From positions 1 through 46,574 of the forward strand of contig JAGXHM010000019.1 of assembly GCA_024636155.1 (NCBI GenBank): a DNA stretch of 46,574 nt, written 5' to 3'. A model generated the notes under the pieces. The model did no database searches. It was given only the letters and a program-made list of their open reading frames with translations, and was not told the DNA's origin. Positions 8,276 to 15,752 of the stretch are shown here, one piece after another. This DNA is from Deltaproteobacteria bacterium (lineage in GTDB: Bacteria > Desulfobacterota > Desulfuromonadia > Desulfuromonadales > BM103). The position numbers were made by a program, and so were the translations under genes. Each line of letters starts with the position of its first letter. Positions within the stretch are counted from its first letter, which is position 1.

Positions 8276-8365
8276 TTCAACGCGGAAGCGCGGAGACGCT
8301 GAGAAATGATTTTTTCTAAAACTTATTTTTTGTTTTTCTCTGCGCCTTCGCGCCTCCGCGTTGAA
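8276..8365. repeat. Long imperfect hairpin between subunits III and IV
   Basis: Two 31-base arms (8276-8306 and 8335-8365) are complementary at about 27 positions and are rich in GCGC; the loop is AT-rich and 28 bases long. The arm sequence belongs to the CGCAAAGACGC-like repeats seen between other genes in this window. In the mRNA it would form a stable stem that ends about 15 bases before the start codon of subunit IV, with a plausible effect on transcript stability or partial termination. Confidence 0.7.
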
Positions 8366-8380
8366 TCATAAGAGGTAATT

Positions 8381-8665
8381 ATGTCTGAAGAACACGCCCA
8401 TATCGTCCCATATAAAACCTTCGCAATCGTCTGGATCGGCCTGCTGATTCTTACCGGCATCACCATCACTGTCGCCCAATATGATTTTGGTGCGTGGAAT
8501 GTTTGGGTCGCTCTGGGCATCGCAGTCATTAAATCGGGTCTGGTGGTAGCCGTCTTCATGCATATGAAATACGAGAGCCGTCTTTTCAAACTATCTTTGT
8601 TCGCCGCGCTGCTGATCCTGGCGGTATTTATCGGCCTGAACTTTTTTGATGTTCTTTACCGTTAG
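8381..8665 (+). CDS. ctaF: Cytochrome c oxidase subunit IV (prokaryotic type)
   Basis: A 94-residue protein with three hydrophobic helices and a central GLVVAVFMHMKYESR segment typical of the prokaryotic COX4/CyoD-like family. It is a structural subunit of haem-copper oxidases. AGAGG lies about 7 bases upstream of the ATG. It follows subunit III after a hairpin-containing spacer and is 10 bases upstream of the subunit II start. Confidence 0.88.
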   Translation: MSEEHAHIVPYKTFAIVWIGLLILTGITITVAQYDFGAWNVWVALGIAVIKSGLVVAVFMHMKYESRLFKLSLFAALLILAVFIGLNFFDVLYR

Positions 8666-8675
8666 GAGCCTTGAC

Positions 8676-9995
8676 GTGAACCCCCAACCTTTAATCACCA
8701 CCACCGAGGCTGTCGACAAGGCCTTCTACGTCATCTTTGGCATCAGCGGCATCGCTCTGCTCGGCATCACGGTGGCCATGGTTTACCTGGTCTGGCGTTA
8801 CAACCGTAAGCGTGAACCTGTACCGCTCAGCCAGAAAGACCACAACGCCTGGCTCGAAGCCACCTGGATAATCATCCCGACGATCCTGGTTGGGATCATG
8901 TTCTGGTATGGCTGGGAAGGTTATCTCTCTCTGCGCCGGATTCCTGACAATGCCATTCCGATCCAGGGCTCGTCACGCATGTGGTCTTGGCTCTTTACCT
9001 ACGAGAACGGCAAAACTTCCGACAAGCTTTATGTTCCGGTCGGCCAACCGGTTAAAGTACTTTTAACCTCCGAAGATGTGCTGCACAGCTTTTATGTGCC
9101 AGCTTTCCGCGTCAAACGTGATTGCGTACCGGGGATGGAAAACTATGTGTGGTTTGTTGCTGAGCAGCCAGGCAGCTACGATCTCTTCTGCGCTGAATAC
9201 TGTGGCGTCGCCCATTCCAGCATGATCACAACGGTAGAAGCAATTCCGGCTACAGAGTTTGCAGCCTGGTTGAAAGCTCAACCCGCTACAGCAGATGCCG
9301 GCAAAGAGCTGCTACAAAAGCATGGCTGTCTCGGCTGTCATTCTCTGAATGGCTCGCCGATGGTCGGACCGAGTTTCCAGGGCATCGGCGGACGCCAGGT
9401 GATCGTCGTCAGCGGTGGAGAGAGCCGTACGCTGACCAGTGATCGTACTTACCTGGAAAAATCGATTGTGGACCCTGGTGCAGATATCGTCGAAGGGTAT
9501 CCACCAGCGATGCCACCCTACGCGGGTCGCATCCCAGAGGAAGAGCTGGCCGGAATGCTTGATTACCTGACAGGACTCAATGCTAAAGAGCAGAGCGCTG
9601 AAGTTACAGGAGACAACGCGGTTTCAGAAGCTGTCAAAGCAACGGAAGAAAAAGAATCCGGGCAGTCTGGCCAACCGGCTGAAGCAACCGAGCCTGTCAA
9701 CCACGCCAGTCCGGGAGAGGATTTGGCTGGCAAGAACGGCTGTCTTGGCTGTCACAGCACAGACGGTAGTCGCCGCGTCGGTCCGAGTTTCAAAGGGTTG
9801 ATGGGAAGTGAACGCACGGTTGTTAAGGACGGTCATGAAGTTACCGTTACGGCAGATGCCGATTACCTGATCCGTGCTATCCGTGACCCAGGCGCTGAGA
9901 TTGCAAAGGACTATCCGCCAGCCATGCCACCCTATCCGGGGCTGAGCGATGAAGACATTAAAGCCTTGCAAGCATGGCTGGAAACGTTGGAATAA
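8676..9995 (+). CDS. ctaC: Cytochrome c oxidase subunit II fused to two cytochrome c domains
   Basis: A 439-residue subunit II. Two N-terminal helices (about 16-40 and 62-80) lead to a cupredoxin domain with CuA ligands His137, Cys172, Glu174, Cys176, His180 and Met183. Then come two tandem mono-haem cytochrome c domains: Cys218/Cys221/His222 with Met279, and Cys356/Cys359/His360 with Met417, joined by an acidic, Ala/Glu-rich linker (about 302-349). The domains resemble each other closely, indicating duplication. Ordinary caa3 oxidases have one fused haem c. The start is the GTG at 8676, with TAGGAG 7 bases upstream, rather than an ATG inside the previous gene. It follows subunit IV, an unusual order. 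Confidence 0.95.
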   Translation: MNPQPLITTTEAVDKAFYVIFGISGIALLGITVAMVYLVWRYNRKREPVPLSQKDHNAWLEATWIIIPTILVGIMFWYGWEGYLSLRRIPDNAIPIQGSSRMWSWLFTYENGKTSDKLYVPVGQPVKVLLTSEDVLHSFYVPAFRVKRDCVPGMENYVWFVAEQPGSYDLFCAEYCGVAHSSMITTVEAIPATEFAAWLKAQPATADAGKELLQKHGCLGCHSLNGSPMVGPSFQGIGGRQVIVVSGGESRTLTSDRTYLEKSIVDPGADIVEGYPPAMPPYAGRIPEEELAGMLDYLTGLNAKEQSAEVTGDNAVSEAVKATEEKESGQSGQPAEATEPVNHASPGEDLAGKNGCLGCHSTDGSRRVGPSFKGLMGSERTVVKDGHEVTVTADADYLIRAIRDPGAEIAKDYPPAMPPYPGLSDEDIKALQAWLETLE

Positions 9996-10895
9996 ATGCA
10001 GAGTCACACTGGAACCATGACAAACCTGACCGCCTTAAGTCGCCTGATCCGATTGCCTTTGTCGGCGATGGTCGCTATTTCTGCCCTGACGGGAGCTTTA
10101 GCAGCTGACCCTCACATGCCCGGGATAACTCTCTGGTCACTGGCCTGGGGCATCTTTCTCTTGAGCTCAGCCTGCTCCGTCCTCAATCAGGTACAGGAGC
10201 GCACCACTGATGCTCTGATGCGCCGCACCTGTCGGCGACCGCTGGCCTGTGGTGCCCTCACCGCGACAACGGGCACAGCAATAGGTATCATTCTCGGCAG
10301 TGGCGGGCTGGCCATCCTCTTTGCGGAGACCGGTGCCAAAACAGCGCTTCTGGGACTGTTTGCAACCGGTTGGTATCTGCTTGTTTATACGCCTTTAAAA
10401 CAACGCTCAGCGCTAGCGGTGATTGCTGGCACACCGTGCGGAGCGTTGCCACCGTTGATGGGATGGCTTGCTGCAGGCGGTAACCTGTTTGACCCACAGC
10501 CGCTAACCCTGGCACTGCTCATGGTACTCTGGCAGGTTCCACATTACTGGCTTCTGGCCCTGCCAGACCGGCAAGAATTAAAACGTGTCGGATTCAGAAC
10601 TTTACCAACGAATCTCACTGGTCACCAGCTGTTGAGCCTCAGTCATTTCTGGATTCTCGGCATGGTCGTCGCTACGTTTTTGCTGTCATCAATGCAGCTG
10701 GTACAGCTGCCCGTCCTGCAAGCTTTTATAACTGGTATTGCCATCGCATTTGCCGTCTGGACAACGCGCACCCACAAGAAGACTCCCTTCGTTGAAAAAA
10801 TTGCAGAAAAACTTCGTCTCGGCCTGCACATCTACCTTGGCCTGATACTGGGCAGCATACTCCTCAACAGCCTGATCATTCGTCTGACTTTTTAA
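9996..10895 (+). CDS. ctaB: Protohaem IX farnesyltransferase (haem O synthase)
   Basis: A 299-residue UbiA-superfamily membrane protein with about nine helices. The prenyl-diphosphate site is seen in NQVQERTTDALMRRTCRRPL (about 64-83) and a second conserved loop in LPDRQELKRVGFRTLP. It attaches a farnesyl group to protohaem to give haem O, the precursor of haem A. The start at 9996 directly abuts the ctaC stop; an internal ATG at 10017 is an alternative. It closes the oxidase operon. Haem A synthase (ctaA) is not in the window, so the last step must be encoded elsewhere or the enzyme uses haem O. Confidence 0.9.
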   Translation: MQSHTGTMTNLTALSRLIRLPLSAMVAISALTGALAADPHMPGITLWSLAWGIFLLSSACSVLNQVQERTTDALMRRTCRRPLACGALTATTGTAIGIILGSGGLAILFAETGAKTALLGLFATGWYLLVYTPLKQRSALAVIAGTPCGALPPLMGWLAAGGNLFDPQPLTLALLMVLWQVPHYWLLALPDRQELKRVGFRTLPTNLTGHQLLSLSHFWILGMVVATFLLSSMQLVQLPVLQAFITGIAIAFAVWTTRTHKKTPFVEKIAEKLRLGLHIYLGLILGSILLNSLIIRLTF

Positions 10896-10947
10896 CTGTT
10901 GGCAACAAAATCATTACTTTTCCATACAGCCTAAAACTAACAACGCA

Positions 10948-11277
10948 TCAATCATCCACCTGTTTGCGTCTCTCCTTCTTCTCTGCCTGCTTGCGCTTAC
11001 CATCAAGACGCCTGGCAATAGCGCCCCTACCAGGACGCGTAGCAATGCGTGGCCGTTTTTTACGCGATCGCGCAGCAAGCTTCTCTTCCAAGCGAAGCAT
11101 AGCCCGTTGCAGATTCTGGTGACGAGAGCGCGACTCGGTCGCAGTTACCACAACACCGGTCGGCAGATGAGTGATGCGCACCCCGGTTTCACTGGTATTG
11201 CGATGCTGACCACCAGGGCCGGAGCCTCGGAAAAAATCAGTACGAATGTCCTGTTCACGCCATTGCATTTCGATCAC
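10948..11277 (-). CDS. Short release-factor-like protein with GGQ motif
   Basis: A 109-residue protein: an N-terminal domain with GSGPGGQHRNTSETGVR, the GGQ loop that triggers peptidyl-tRNA hydrolysis in class I release factors, and a highly basic C-terminal tail (ARSRKKRPR, KKERRKQ). It lacks the codon-recognition domains, as in ArfB/YaeJ-type rescue factors and mitochondrial C12orf65. It probably frees stalled ribosomes, with the basic tail reaching into the mRNA channel; this is inferred from the family. The start is a GTG at 11277, with an ATG three codons later as an alternative. It stands alone, converging with ctaB. Confidence 0.8.
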   Translation of the reverse strand: MIEMQWREQDIRTDFFRGSGPGGQHRNTSETGVRITHLPTGVVVTATESRSRHQNLQRAMLRLEEKLAARSRKKRPRIATRPGRGAIARRLDGKRKQAEKKERRKQVDD

Positions 11278-11417
11278 TTCGGCACGCGTGACGTGGAACG
11301 AGTGCGATAAAAAGCACTCCTCGTCCCGCGTTCCCCGTCCCTTTTCATAGAAATAACCTGTCCTTTTGTGTTAGAAAATATACGTATTGTAACGAACTGT
11401 CAAAGCTGGAGGAAACC

Positions 11418-11957
11418 ATGAACCATTTCGCTCTGACCATTGTCGGTCGCGATCGTCCCGGGATCGTCTCCCAGGTAACGAAGATTCTCTTCAACCAAGG
11501 CTGCAACCTCGCCGATTCGAGTTGCTCAATTCTCGGCGGACAATTCGCCATGATCCTGATTCTTGGCCATCCGGAGTTCACCAACTTGGAGAGCTTCGGT
11601 GAAGCCTTCAAGCCGTTGCAAGAAACCGATTTAACAGTCGCCCTGCGCGTACTCAAGCCAGGCGGTCAAACACGGTCACAGATCGAAGGCGATATCTGCA
11701 TGATTTCGGTCTACGGTTCCGACAAGCCCGGGATCGTCTACCGAGTGGCAGAGGTGTTGGGCGAGAAGCAGGTTAACATCACCGATCTCAACACCAAGCT
11801 GGTTGGCACTGAAGAACGTCCTGTTTATGTGATGGTCATCGAAGCAGCGCTACCCGAAGGCGTTGAAGAAGAAGATGTCAACGGCTGGCTTGCCCCGATA
11901 AGGGATGATCTGCAGATCGACATCACTGTGCGCATCATCCCGACGGTGGAACTATAG
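11418..11957 (+). CDS. Double ACT-domain protein (GcvR-like)
   Basis: A 179-residue protein made of two ACT domains: residues 1-80 beginning NHFALTIVGRDRPGIVSQVT and about 92-175 beginning MISVYGSDKPGIVYRVAE. This is the architecture of GcvR, the accessory repressor of the glycine cleavage system, and of related amino-acid sensors. ACT pairs usually bind amino acids at the domain interface; the ligand here is unknown. GGAGG precedes the ATG by 7 bases. Peptide deformylase follows after about 100 bases. Confidence 0.85.
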   Translation: MNHFALTIVGRDRPGIVSQVTKILFNQGCNLADSSCSILGGQFAMILILGHPEFTNLESFGEAFKPLQETDLTVALRVLKPGGQTRSQIEGDICMISVYGSDKPGIVYRVAEVLGEKQVNITDLNTKLVGTEERPVYVMVIEAALPEGVEEEDVNGWLAPIRDDLQIDITVRIIPTVEL

Positions 11958-11963
11958 TGTCCC

Positions 11964-11992
11964 TTGACAAGGGGGAAACCATTCTCTACGTG
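11964..11992 (+). promoter_or_regulatory. Weak candidate promoter for def
   Basis: A perfect TTGACA (11964-11969) is followed 17 bases later by TACGTG (11987-11992), a poor -10 box. It lies in the gap between the ACT gene and def. Confidence 0.3.
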
Positions 11993-12060
11993 CTGCGCCT
12001 TGTCTCGGGCTTTATGCGTGGCTCTGAATACAACATTTGCCGCGTGACAGGACACTAACC

Positions 12061-12564
12061 ATGGCTGTTCGTCCTATACTTCTCTATCCAGACCCGATGC
12101 TCAAACAAGTGGCCAAATCCGTCGAGGAGCTTGACGAAACCGTGGTCGCGGTGGTTCAGGACTTGGTTGATACCATGATCGATGCTGGTCATTCAGTGGG
12201 TGTCGCTGCCCCACAGATCGGCGTGCTGCGTCGTGTGGTGGTGGTTGATGTCTCCAAGAGTAAACTCGGCAAGGAGAACAATCACGGCCTGCTTGAAATG
12301 GTCAACCCGGAGATCATCGAGAAGTCCGGTAGCACAACAATGCGTGAGGGCTGCATGAGCGTTCCCGACTACACAGGCAACGTGACGCGACCCGATCATA
12401 TCGTTGTCGAATTCACTGATCGCACCGGGCAACTACGCGTCATCGAAGCCACCGGCTTCGAGGCAGTCGCTATCCAGCATGAGTTGGACCATCTCGATGG
12501 GATGCTTTTTCTCGACCGGGTCTCCAGTTTAAAAACGGATCTTTACCGAAGAAAAGGGAAATAA
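12061..12564 (+). CDS. def: Peptide deformylase
   Basis: A 167-residue enzyme with all three deformylase motifs: GVAAPQIG (47-54), EGCMS with metal ligand Cys98, and QHELDH with His140, catalytic Glu141 and His144. It removes the N-formyl group from nascent proteins. The ATG at 12061 (MAVRPI) is chosen; a start 24 bases upstream is in frame but adds residues atypical of the family. The stop codon lies inside the left terminal repeat of a 305-bp repeat element, so the element sits directly against the gene. No fmt gene is nearby. Confidence 0.95.
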   Translation: MAVRPILLYPDPMLKQVAKSVEELDETVVAVVQDLVDTMIDAGHSVGVAAPQIGVLRRVVVVDVSKSKLGKENNHGLLEMVNPEIIEKSGSTTMREGCMSVPDYTGNVTRPDHIVVEFTDRTGQLRVIEATGFEAVAIQHELDHLDGMLFLDRVSSLKTDLYRRKGK

Positions 12565-12867
12565 TTCGGGGACACATTAGAATGGCACGAGTTTAAGCAG
12601 TCAAAGCAGCAGTACCTATGCGTTTGAATCTGAGCCAAAGAATTAACATACAACCAATATTAGTCTCACGATTACTTCGAGATTATACTGATTTAAAGCT
12701 TATAATCAGAGAAATCATGAAGTAATCTTGAGGCAAAAAGATATCAGGCTTTTGGTCTAATAAACCCATCAATCGGGATTGGAAATACTTTGTTTCGAAG
12801 TGGATGTTATGCAGATTTCACTTAAGCTAGCGCCATTCTGGACACATTAGTAATGTGTCCCCGAATT
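12563..12867. mobile_element. 305-bp MITE-like element with 17-bp terminal inverted repeats
   Basis: The whole gap between def and the hydrolase gene is one element. AATTCGGGGACACATTA at 12563-12579 is repeated exactly as its reverse complement at 12851-12867, and both ends continue inward with GAATGGC (left at 12580; the right one after a small hairpin insertion). The interior carries a 58-bp dyad (12670-12727) shared with the copy at 3605-3662. It encodes no protein. The ends resemble REP-like or non-autonomous transposon termini; no transposase is present in the window. Confidence 0.75.
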
Positions 12868-12892
12868 CCAGCATTCAGGACTGTAACCAACA

Positions 12893-13594
12893 ATGACAAC
12901 ACTTTTACTCCTTCCCGGCCTTGACGGCACAGGGCTGATCTTTGAGCCACTCTTGGCGCACCTGCCGGCAGAGATCGACGCTCAGATTCTGCGTTATCCT
13001 GCCGATCGCATCATGTCTTTTCAGGAACATGTCGATTTTGCCCGCAAGCAGTTTCCCAAAAAGAAACCTTTCGTACTTCTGGCGGAATCTTTCTCCGGAC
13101 CGGTCGGTCTTCAATTACTCGTTAAACCACCGAGCAATCTGATCGGTGTGCTTTTTGTCGCCACCTTTGCCCACCATCCGAGCCCCTTTTTACTCGACGC
13201 AAGTCGCTTCCTGCCACAGGCGCTGCTATTGAAACTTTTTTCAACCACACTCTTCAGCCGTTTCTTTTGTCTTGGCGGGGCATCGAAGGATGCCGTCAAC
13301 ATTTTCCATGAAGCGCTGGCAAGCGTCAAACTAAAGGTTCTCTCGCAACGTTTAAAAATTCTTGCTGAGCTGCCGCCACCACCGGACACGACCTTTTCAA
13401 AGCCCTGTCTCTACCTCCAGGCAAGCAACGACCGACTGGTTCCGTCGAGGGCGGTGACACCTCTGCAAAAGCACCTGCCACAGCTACAGGTTAAGCAGAT
13501 CTCCGGACCACATATCATCCTGTTGGCCCAACCAGAGACAGGCGCCCGGTTGATCAGTGATTTTATCGCTACCCTGACGGCCTCCCATGAATGA
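12893..13594 (+). CDS. Alpha/beta hydrolase
   Basis: A 233-residue protein with the alpha/beta hydrolase outline: oxyanion-side LLLPGLDGTG (about 4-13), nucleophile elbow AESFSGP with the catalytic serine, Asp in ASNDRLVP and a C-terminal His in SGPHIILLAQP. The substrate cannot be told. It starts at the first gene position after the repeat element, with a weak ribosome binding site. Its last codons overlap the DksA/TraR-like gene by eight bases (ATGAATGA), so the two are likely translated together. Confidence 0.8.
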   Translation: MTTLLLLPGLDGTGLIFEPLLAHLPAEIDAQILRYPADRIMSFQEHVDFARKQFPKKKPFVLLAESFSGPVGLQLLVKPPSNLIGVLFVATFAHHPSPFLLDASRFLPQALLLKLFSTTLFSRFFCLGGASKDAVNIFHEALASVKLKVLSQRLKILAELPPPPDTTFSKPCLYLQASNDRLVPSRAVTPLQKHLPQLQVKQISGPHIILLAQPETGARLISDFIATLTASHE

Positions 13595-13949
13595 ATTGAA
13601 CGAACAACAGTGGGCAGAACTTCACCAGACCTTGCTGACCCTGCGCACAGAACTCCAGAAACTCCTTGAGAATTCCAGCGACGGGGCACAACCGATCAGC
13701 CTCGACGAGCCCATCGGACGCCTCTCACGCATGGACGCCATGCAGCAGCAGAGTATGGTGCAGGCGAACCGACGTACGACCAAGACTCGCCTGATACGGA
13801 TTGAAGCCGCATTGCGTCGCCACACCGGTGACGAGTACGGGCTATGCATGGAATGTGAAGAGGACATTGGCTACGCTCGCCTAAAAGCCCAGCCGGAAGC
13901 ACCTTTTTGTATTGATTGTCAGAGTAACAGGGAAGCTAGGAACGCGTAA
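13587..13949 (+). CDS. DksA/TraR-family C4 zinc-finger protein
   Basis: A 120-residue protein with an N-terminal helical coiled-coil hairpin and a C-terminal zinc finger CMEC-x17-CIDC. The family binds the secondary channel of RNA polymerase; true DksA carries the DxxDxA tip, which here reads SRMDAMQQQS, so activity like DksA is not certain. Length is between TraR (about 73) and DksA (about 150). It overlaps the hydrolase gene by eight bases and ends just before tandem repeats. Confidence 0.82.
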   Translation: MNELNEQQWAELHQTLLTLRTELQKLLENSSDGAQPISLDEPIGRLSRMDAMQQQSMVQANRRTTKTRLIRIEAALRRHTGDEYGLCMECEEDIGYARLKAQPEAPFCIDCQSNREARNA

Positions 13950-13950
13950 C

Positions 13951-14013
13951 GCGGGACGCGGGACGCGAAAACCTGAATCATTAGAACCTCGTACCTCGTA
14001 CCTCGTACCTCGT
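13951..14013. repeat. Short tandem heptamer repeats
   Basis: Two copies of GCGGGAC (13951-13964) and four perfect copies of ACCTCGT (13986-14013) fill the gap between the zinc-finger gene and the methyltransferase gene. Similar CGTCCCGCG strings occur at about 3757-3790 and 11319-11341. Confidence 0.8.
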
Positions 14014-14032
14014 CCCGGATTCCGGATTTCCC

Positions 14033-14713
14033 ATGAACCGTTCCTCCAAAAACCGACTGACAGAAAAAGAGTTGATTCTCTTCCCGGGCGACACCCTGTT
14101 CGACAAGATCGGTCGCGCTGTCTGTCAGGCTGGCTGCCTGCCGCGCAAAGAGCTCTTTGAGACGTGGGAAGTAGCCCGGCGAGTGCGACGCCGTTTTCGC
14201 GGTGGTCGCGTTGTCGATCTGGCGTGCGGTCATGGCTTGACTGCAGCTCTGTTGCTGCTACTCGATGATAGTTCACCGCAAGCGTTAGCCGTTGACTGCA
14301 CCATCCCAGCCTCTGCCAAACACCTCCATAAAGCTTTGATTGAAACATGGCCAAGGCTGGACAACAGGATTGAATTTATTAAAGCCCCGTTGGATGAAAT
14401 CGCGCTGAAATCAAGTGACCTGGTCGTTTCTGTTCACGCCTGCGGTGGCCTGACCGACCTGGTTCTCGAACGAGCAACGGCCGCTGCTGCGCGCCTTGCC
14501 GTGCTACCCTGCTGCCACAATCTCAATGAAGCAGAGCAAGGCGGTCTATCTGGCTGGCTTGATGGCCCACTGGCGGTGGATGTCAGCAGGGCCAATTGGT
14601 TGACGAATAAGGGCTACCGGGTTTTCACCCAACAGATCCCGAGTGACATCACGCCTAAGAATCGACTGTTGATGGGTGAACCGTCCAATGCTACGATTGT
14701 TGCGGCCCTTTGA
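14033..14713 (+). CDS. SAM-dependent methyltransferase-like protein (METTL25/RRNAD1-like)
   Basis: A 226-residue protein with a class I methyltransferase loop VVDLACGHGLTAALLLL (about 60-76), a second acidic position (AVDCTIP), VSVHACGG and a PCCHN motif near residue 160. HACGG plus PCC are seen in METTL25/RRNAD1-like methyltransferases, some of which act on ribosomal proteins or rRNA; the substrate here is unknown. There is no strong ribosome binding site before the ATG. It is probably the last gene of the hydrolase-zinc finger-methyltransferase group. Confidence 0.72.
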   Translation: MNRSSKNRLTEKELILFPGDTLFDKIGRAVCQAGCLPRKELFETWEVARRVRRRFRGGRVVDLACGHGLTAALLLLLDDSSPQALAVDCTIPASAKHLHKALIETWPRLDNRIEFIKAPLDEIALKSSDLVVSVHACGGLTDLVLERATAAAARLAVLPCCHNLNEAEQGGLSGWLDGPLAVDVSRANWLTNKGYRVFTQQIPSDITPKNRLLMGEPSNATIVAAL

Positions 14714-14824
14714 CCTACCGGTCCGGTTGCGTTACATTCTCAAAGAGATCAAGCTTGAATCTCATGATCGACGATAAAATCAAAGGCTAACGCCAGCAAT
14801 CTGAATTTAGCCGCAGGCGTGCCA

Positions 14825-14856
14825 GCAGCCTGTCGGACTTCCAATGGACTGGCTGC
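14825..14856. repeat. 32-bp sequence, inverted copy at 16679-16710
   Basis: This 32-base sequence, beginning GCAGCCTGTCGGACTTCC, occurs again as an exact reverse complement at 16679-16710. It matches the right end of repeat family 2 in inverted orientation. It lies in a 320-base gap (14714-15033) that otherwise holds only the repeat element at 14864-15015. Confidence 0.85.
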
Positions 14857-14863
14857 TAGCAGT

Positions 14864-15015
14864 CTGTCGGACAATCAGGGCTGAAGCGAAAAATTGGATG
14901 TTTGAGACCAGATTTTAGCTCATTTGAGAGTAATAGCCGTAGCTATTGGTCGAAAATGAGCTGAGATATGGGCCAAACAGGCGAATTTGCAGCCAGTTCA
15001 TTGATTGTCCGACAG
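14864..15015. repeat. Palindromic repeat family 2, copy A
   Basis: A 152-bp element with perfect 14-bp ends CTGTCGGACAATCA (14864-14877) and its reverse complement (15002-15015). The middle can form a two-part stem: AGCTCATTT (14917-14925) with AAATGAGCT (14954-14962), and AATAGC with GCTATT around loop CGTA. A second copy at 22254-22404 keeps the shape with a different outer stem. The right end is about 10 bases from the ribosome binding site of the next gene. Confidence 0.8.
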
Positions 15016-15033
15016 GCGACTAGGGAGGTTAAT

Positions 15034-15687
15034 TTGAAAACACTGCAAATCCTGTTCATCATCCTGCTCTGCGCAACGCCACTCTTCGCTGATCAGGCAC
15101 TACTCTTGACGGAGATAGAACAGATTCAGGAAAAGATATGGCATTTACAAAGAGACATAGCCGGTCAGAATAAGTCTGTTTCAGAGCATCAGAAACAGCT
15201 TAAATTACTTGCTGCCAAAGACGACGCTGAACGCCTTGAATTAGACAGACGTCTTGCTGGTCTGGCCCAATCAATATCCAGCCAACAAGAGAAAACGAGC
15301 CTGATAGAGGGCGAGCTTCAGAAGCTGAATGAGGCATTTTCTACTCTGAACAACGAAGTCAGGCAGCAGAACAACGCCATGCCGGAGCAGACAAAGAGAA
15401 TCAGTGCTCTGGAAGGATCGCTGCGAACACTTCAGGTGGAGCTTGCCTCGCAACAGAGAAGTACCGAGAAGGAGCTTGCAGAAACCCGCAAGCAGCTTCT
15501 CGAAACTCGAGCTCAGGTTAACACGCTGGGGCAGGATGTCGGCGGCCGCATCGAGCAAATCGGCTTATGGGGGGCCGGGGCGGCATTGATATTAATCATT
15601 GTGCTGACGATTCTCCTTACTGGGCGTAAAAGCAAACCAAAGGTACGGTCCTCTGGCAGGGAACAGCCCCCAAAACATGAAATGTAA
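15034..15687 (+). CDS. Exported coiled-coil protein with C-terminal membrane anchor, unrecognised
   Basis: A 217-residue protein starting at a TTG (15034) with GGGAGG at 5 bases. It has an N-terminal signal-like segment (KTLQILFIILLCATPLFA), a long Gln/Glu/Leu-rich coiled coil (about residues 22-175) and one transmembrane helix near the C-terminus (GAGAALILIIVLTILLTG) followed by a basic tail. An upstream ATG would place the start inside a repeat element, so the TTG start is preferred because only it gives a clean signal peptide. I do not recognise the family. A spacer or scaffold in the envelope is possible. It is followed immediately by a bidirectional terminator. Confidence 0.6.
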   Translation: MKTLQILFIILLCATPLFADQALLLTEIEQIQEKIWHLQRDIAGQNKSVSEHQKQLKLLAAKDDAERLELDRRLAGLAQSISSQQEKTSLIEGELQKLNEAFSTLNNEVRQQNNAMPEQTKRISALEGSLRTLQVELASQQRSTEKELAETRKQLLETRAQVNTLGQDVGGRIEQIGLWGAGAALILIIVLTILLTGRKSKPKVRSSGREQPPKHEM

Positions 15688-15716
15688 AGGGCGACAGATT
15701 CGCATCTGTCGCCCTT
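15687..15716. terminator. Strong bidirectional hairpin between convergent genes
   Basis: A perfect 13-bp stem (AAGGGCGACAGAT, 15687-15699; ATCTGTCGCCCTT, 15704-15716) with loop TCGC lies between the coiled-coil gene (+) and the DHH gene (-). T-runs are short on both sides, but position and stability suggest a shared terminator. Confidence 0.75.
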
Positions 15717-15752
15717 GAATAATCACTTATTTAGCTGTCAAACAGCAGAAAA

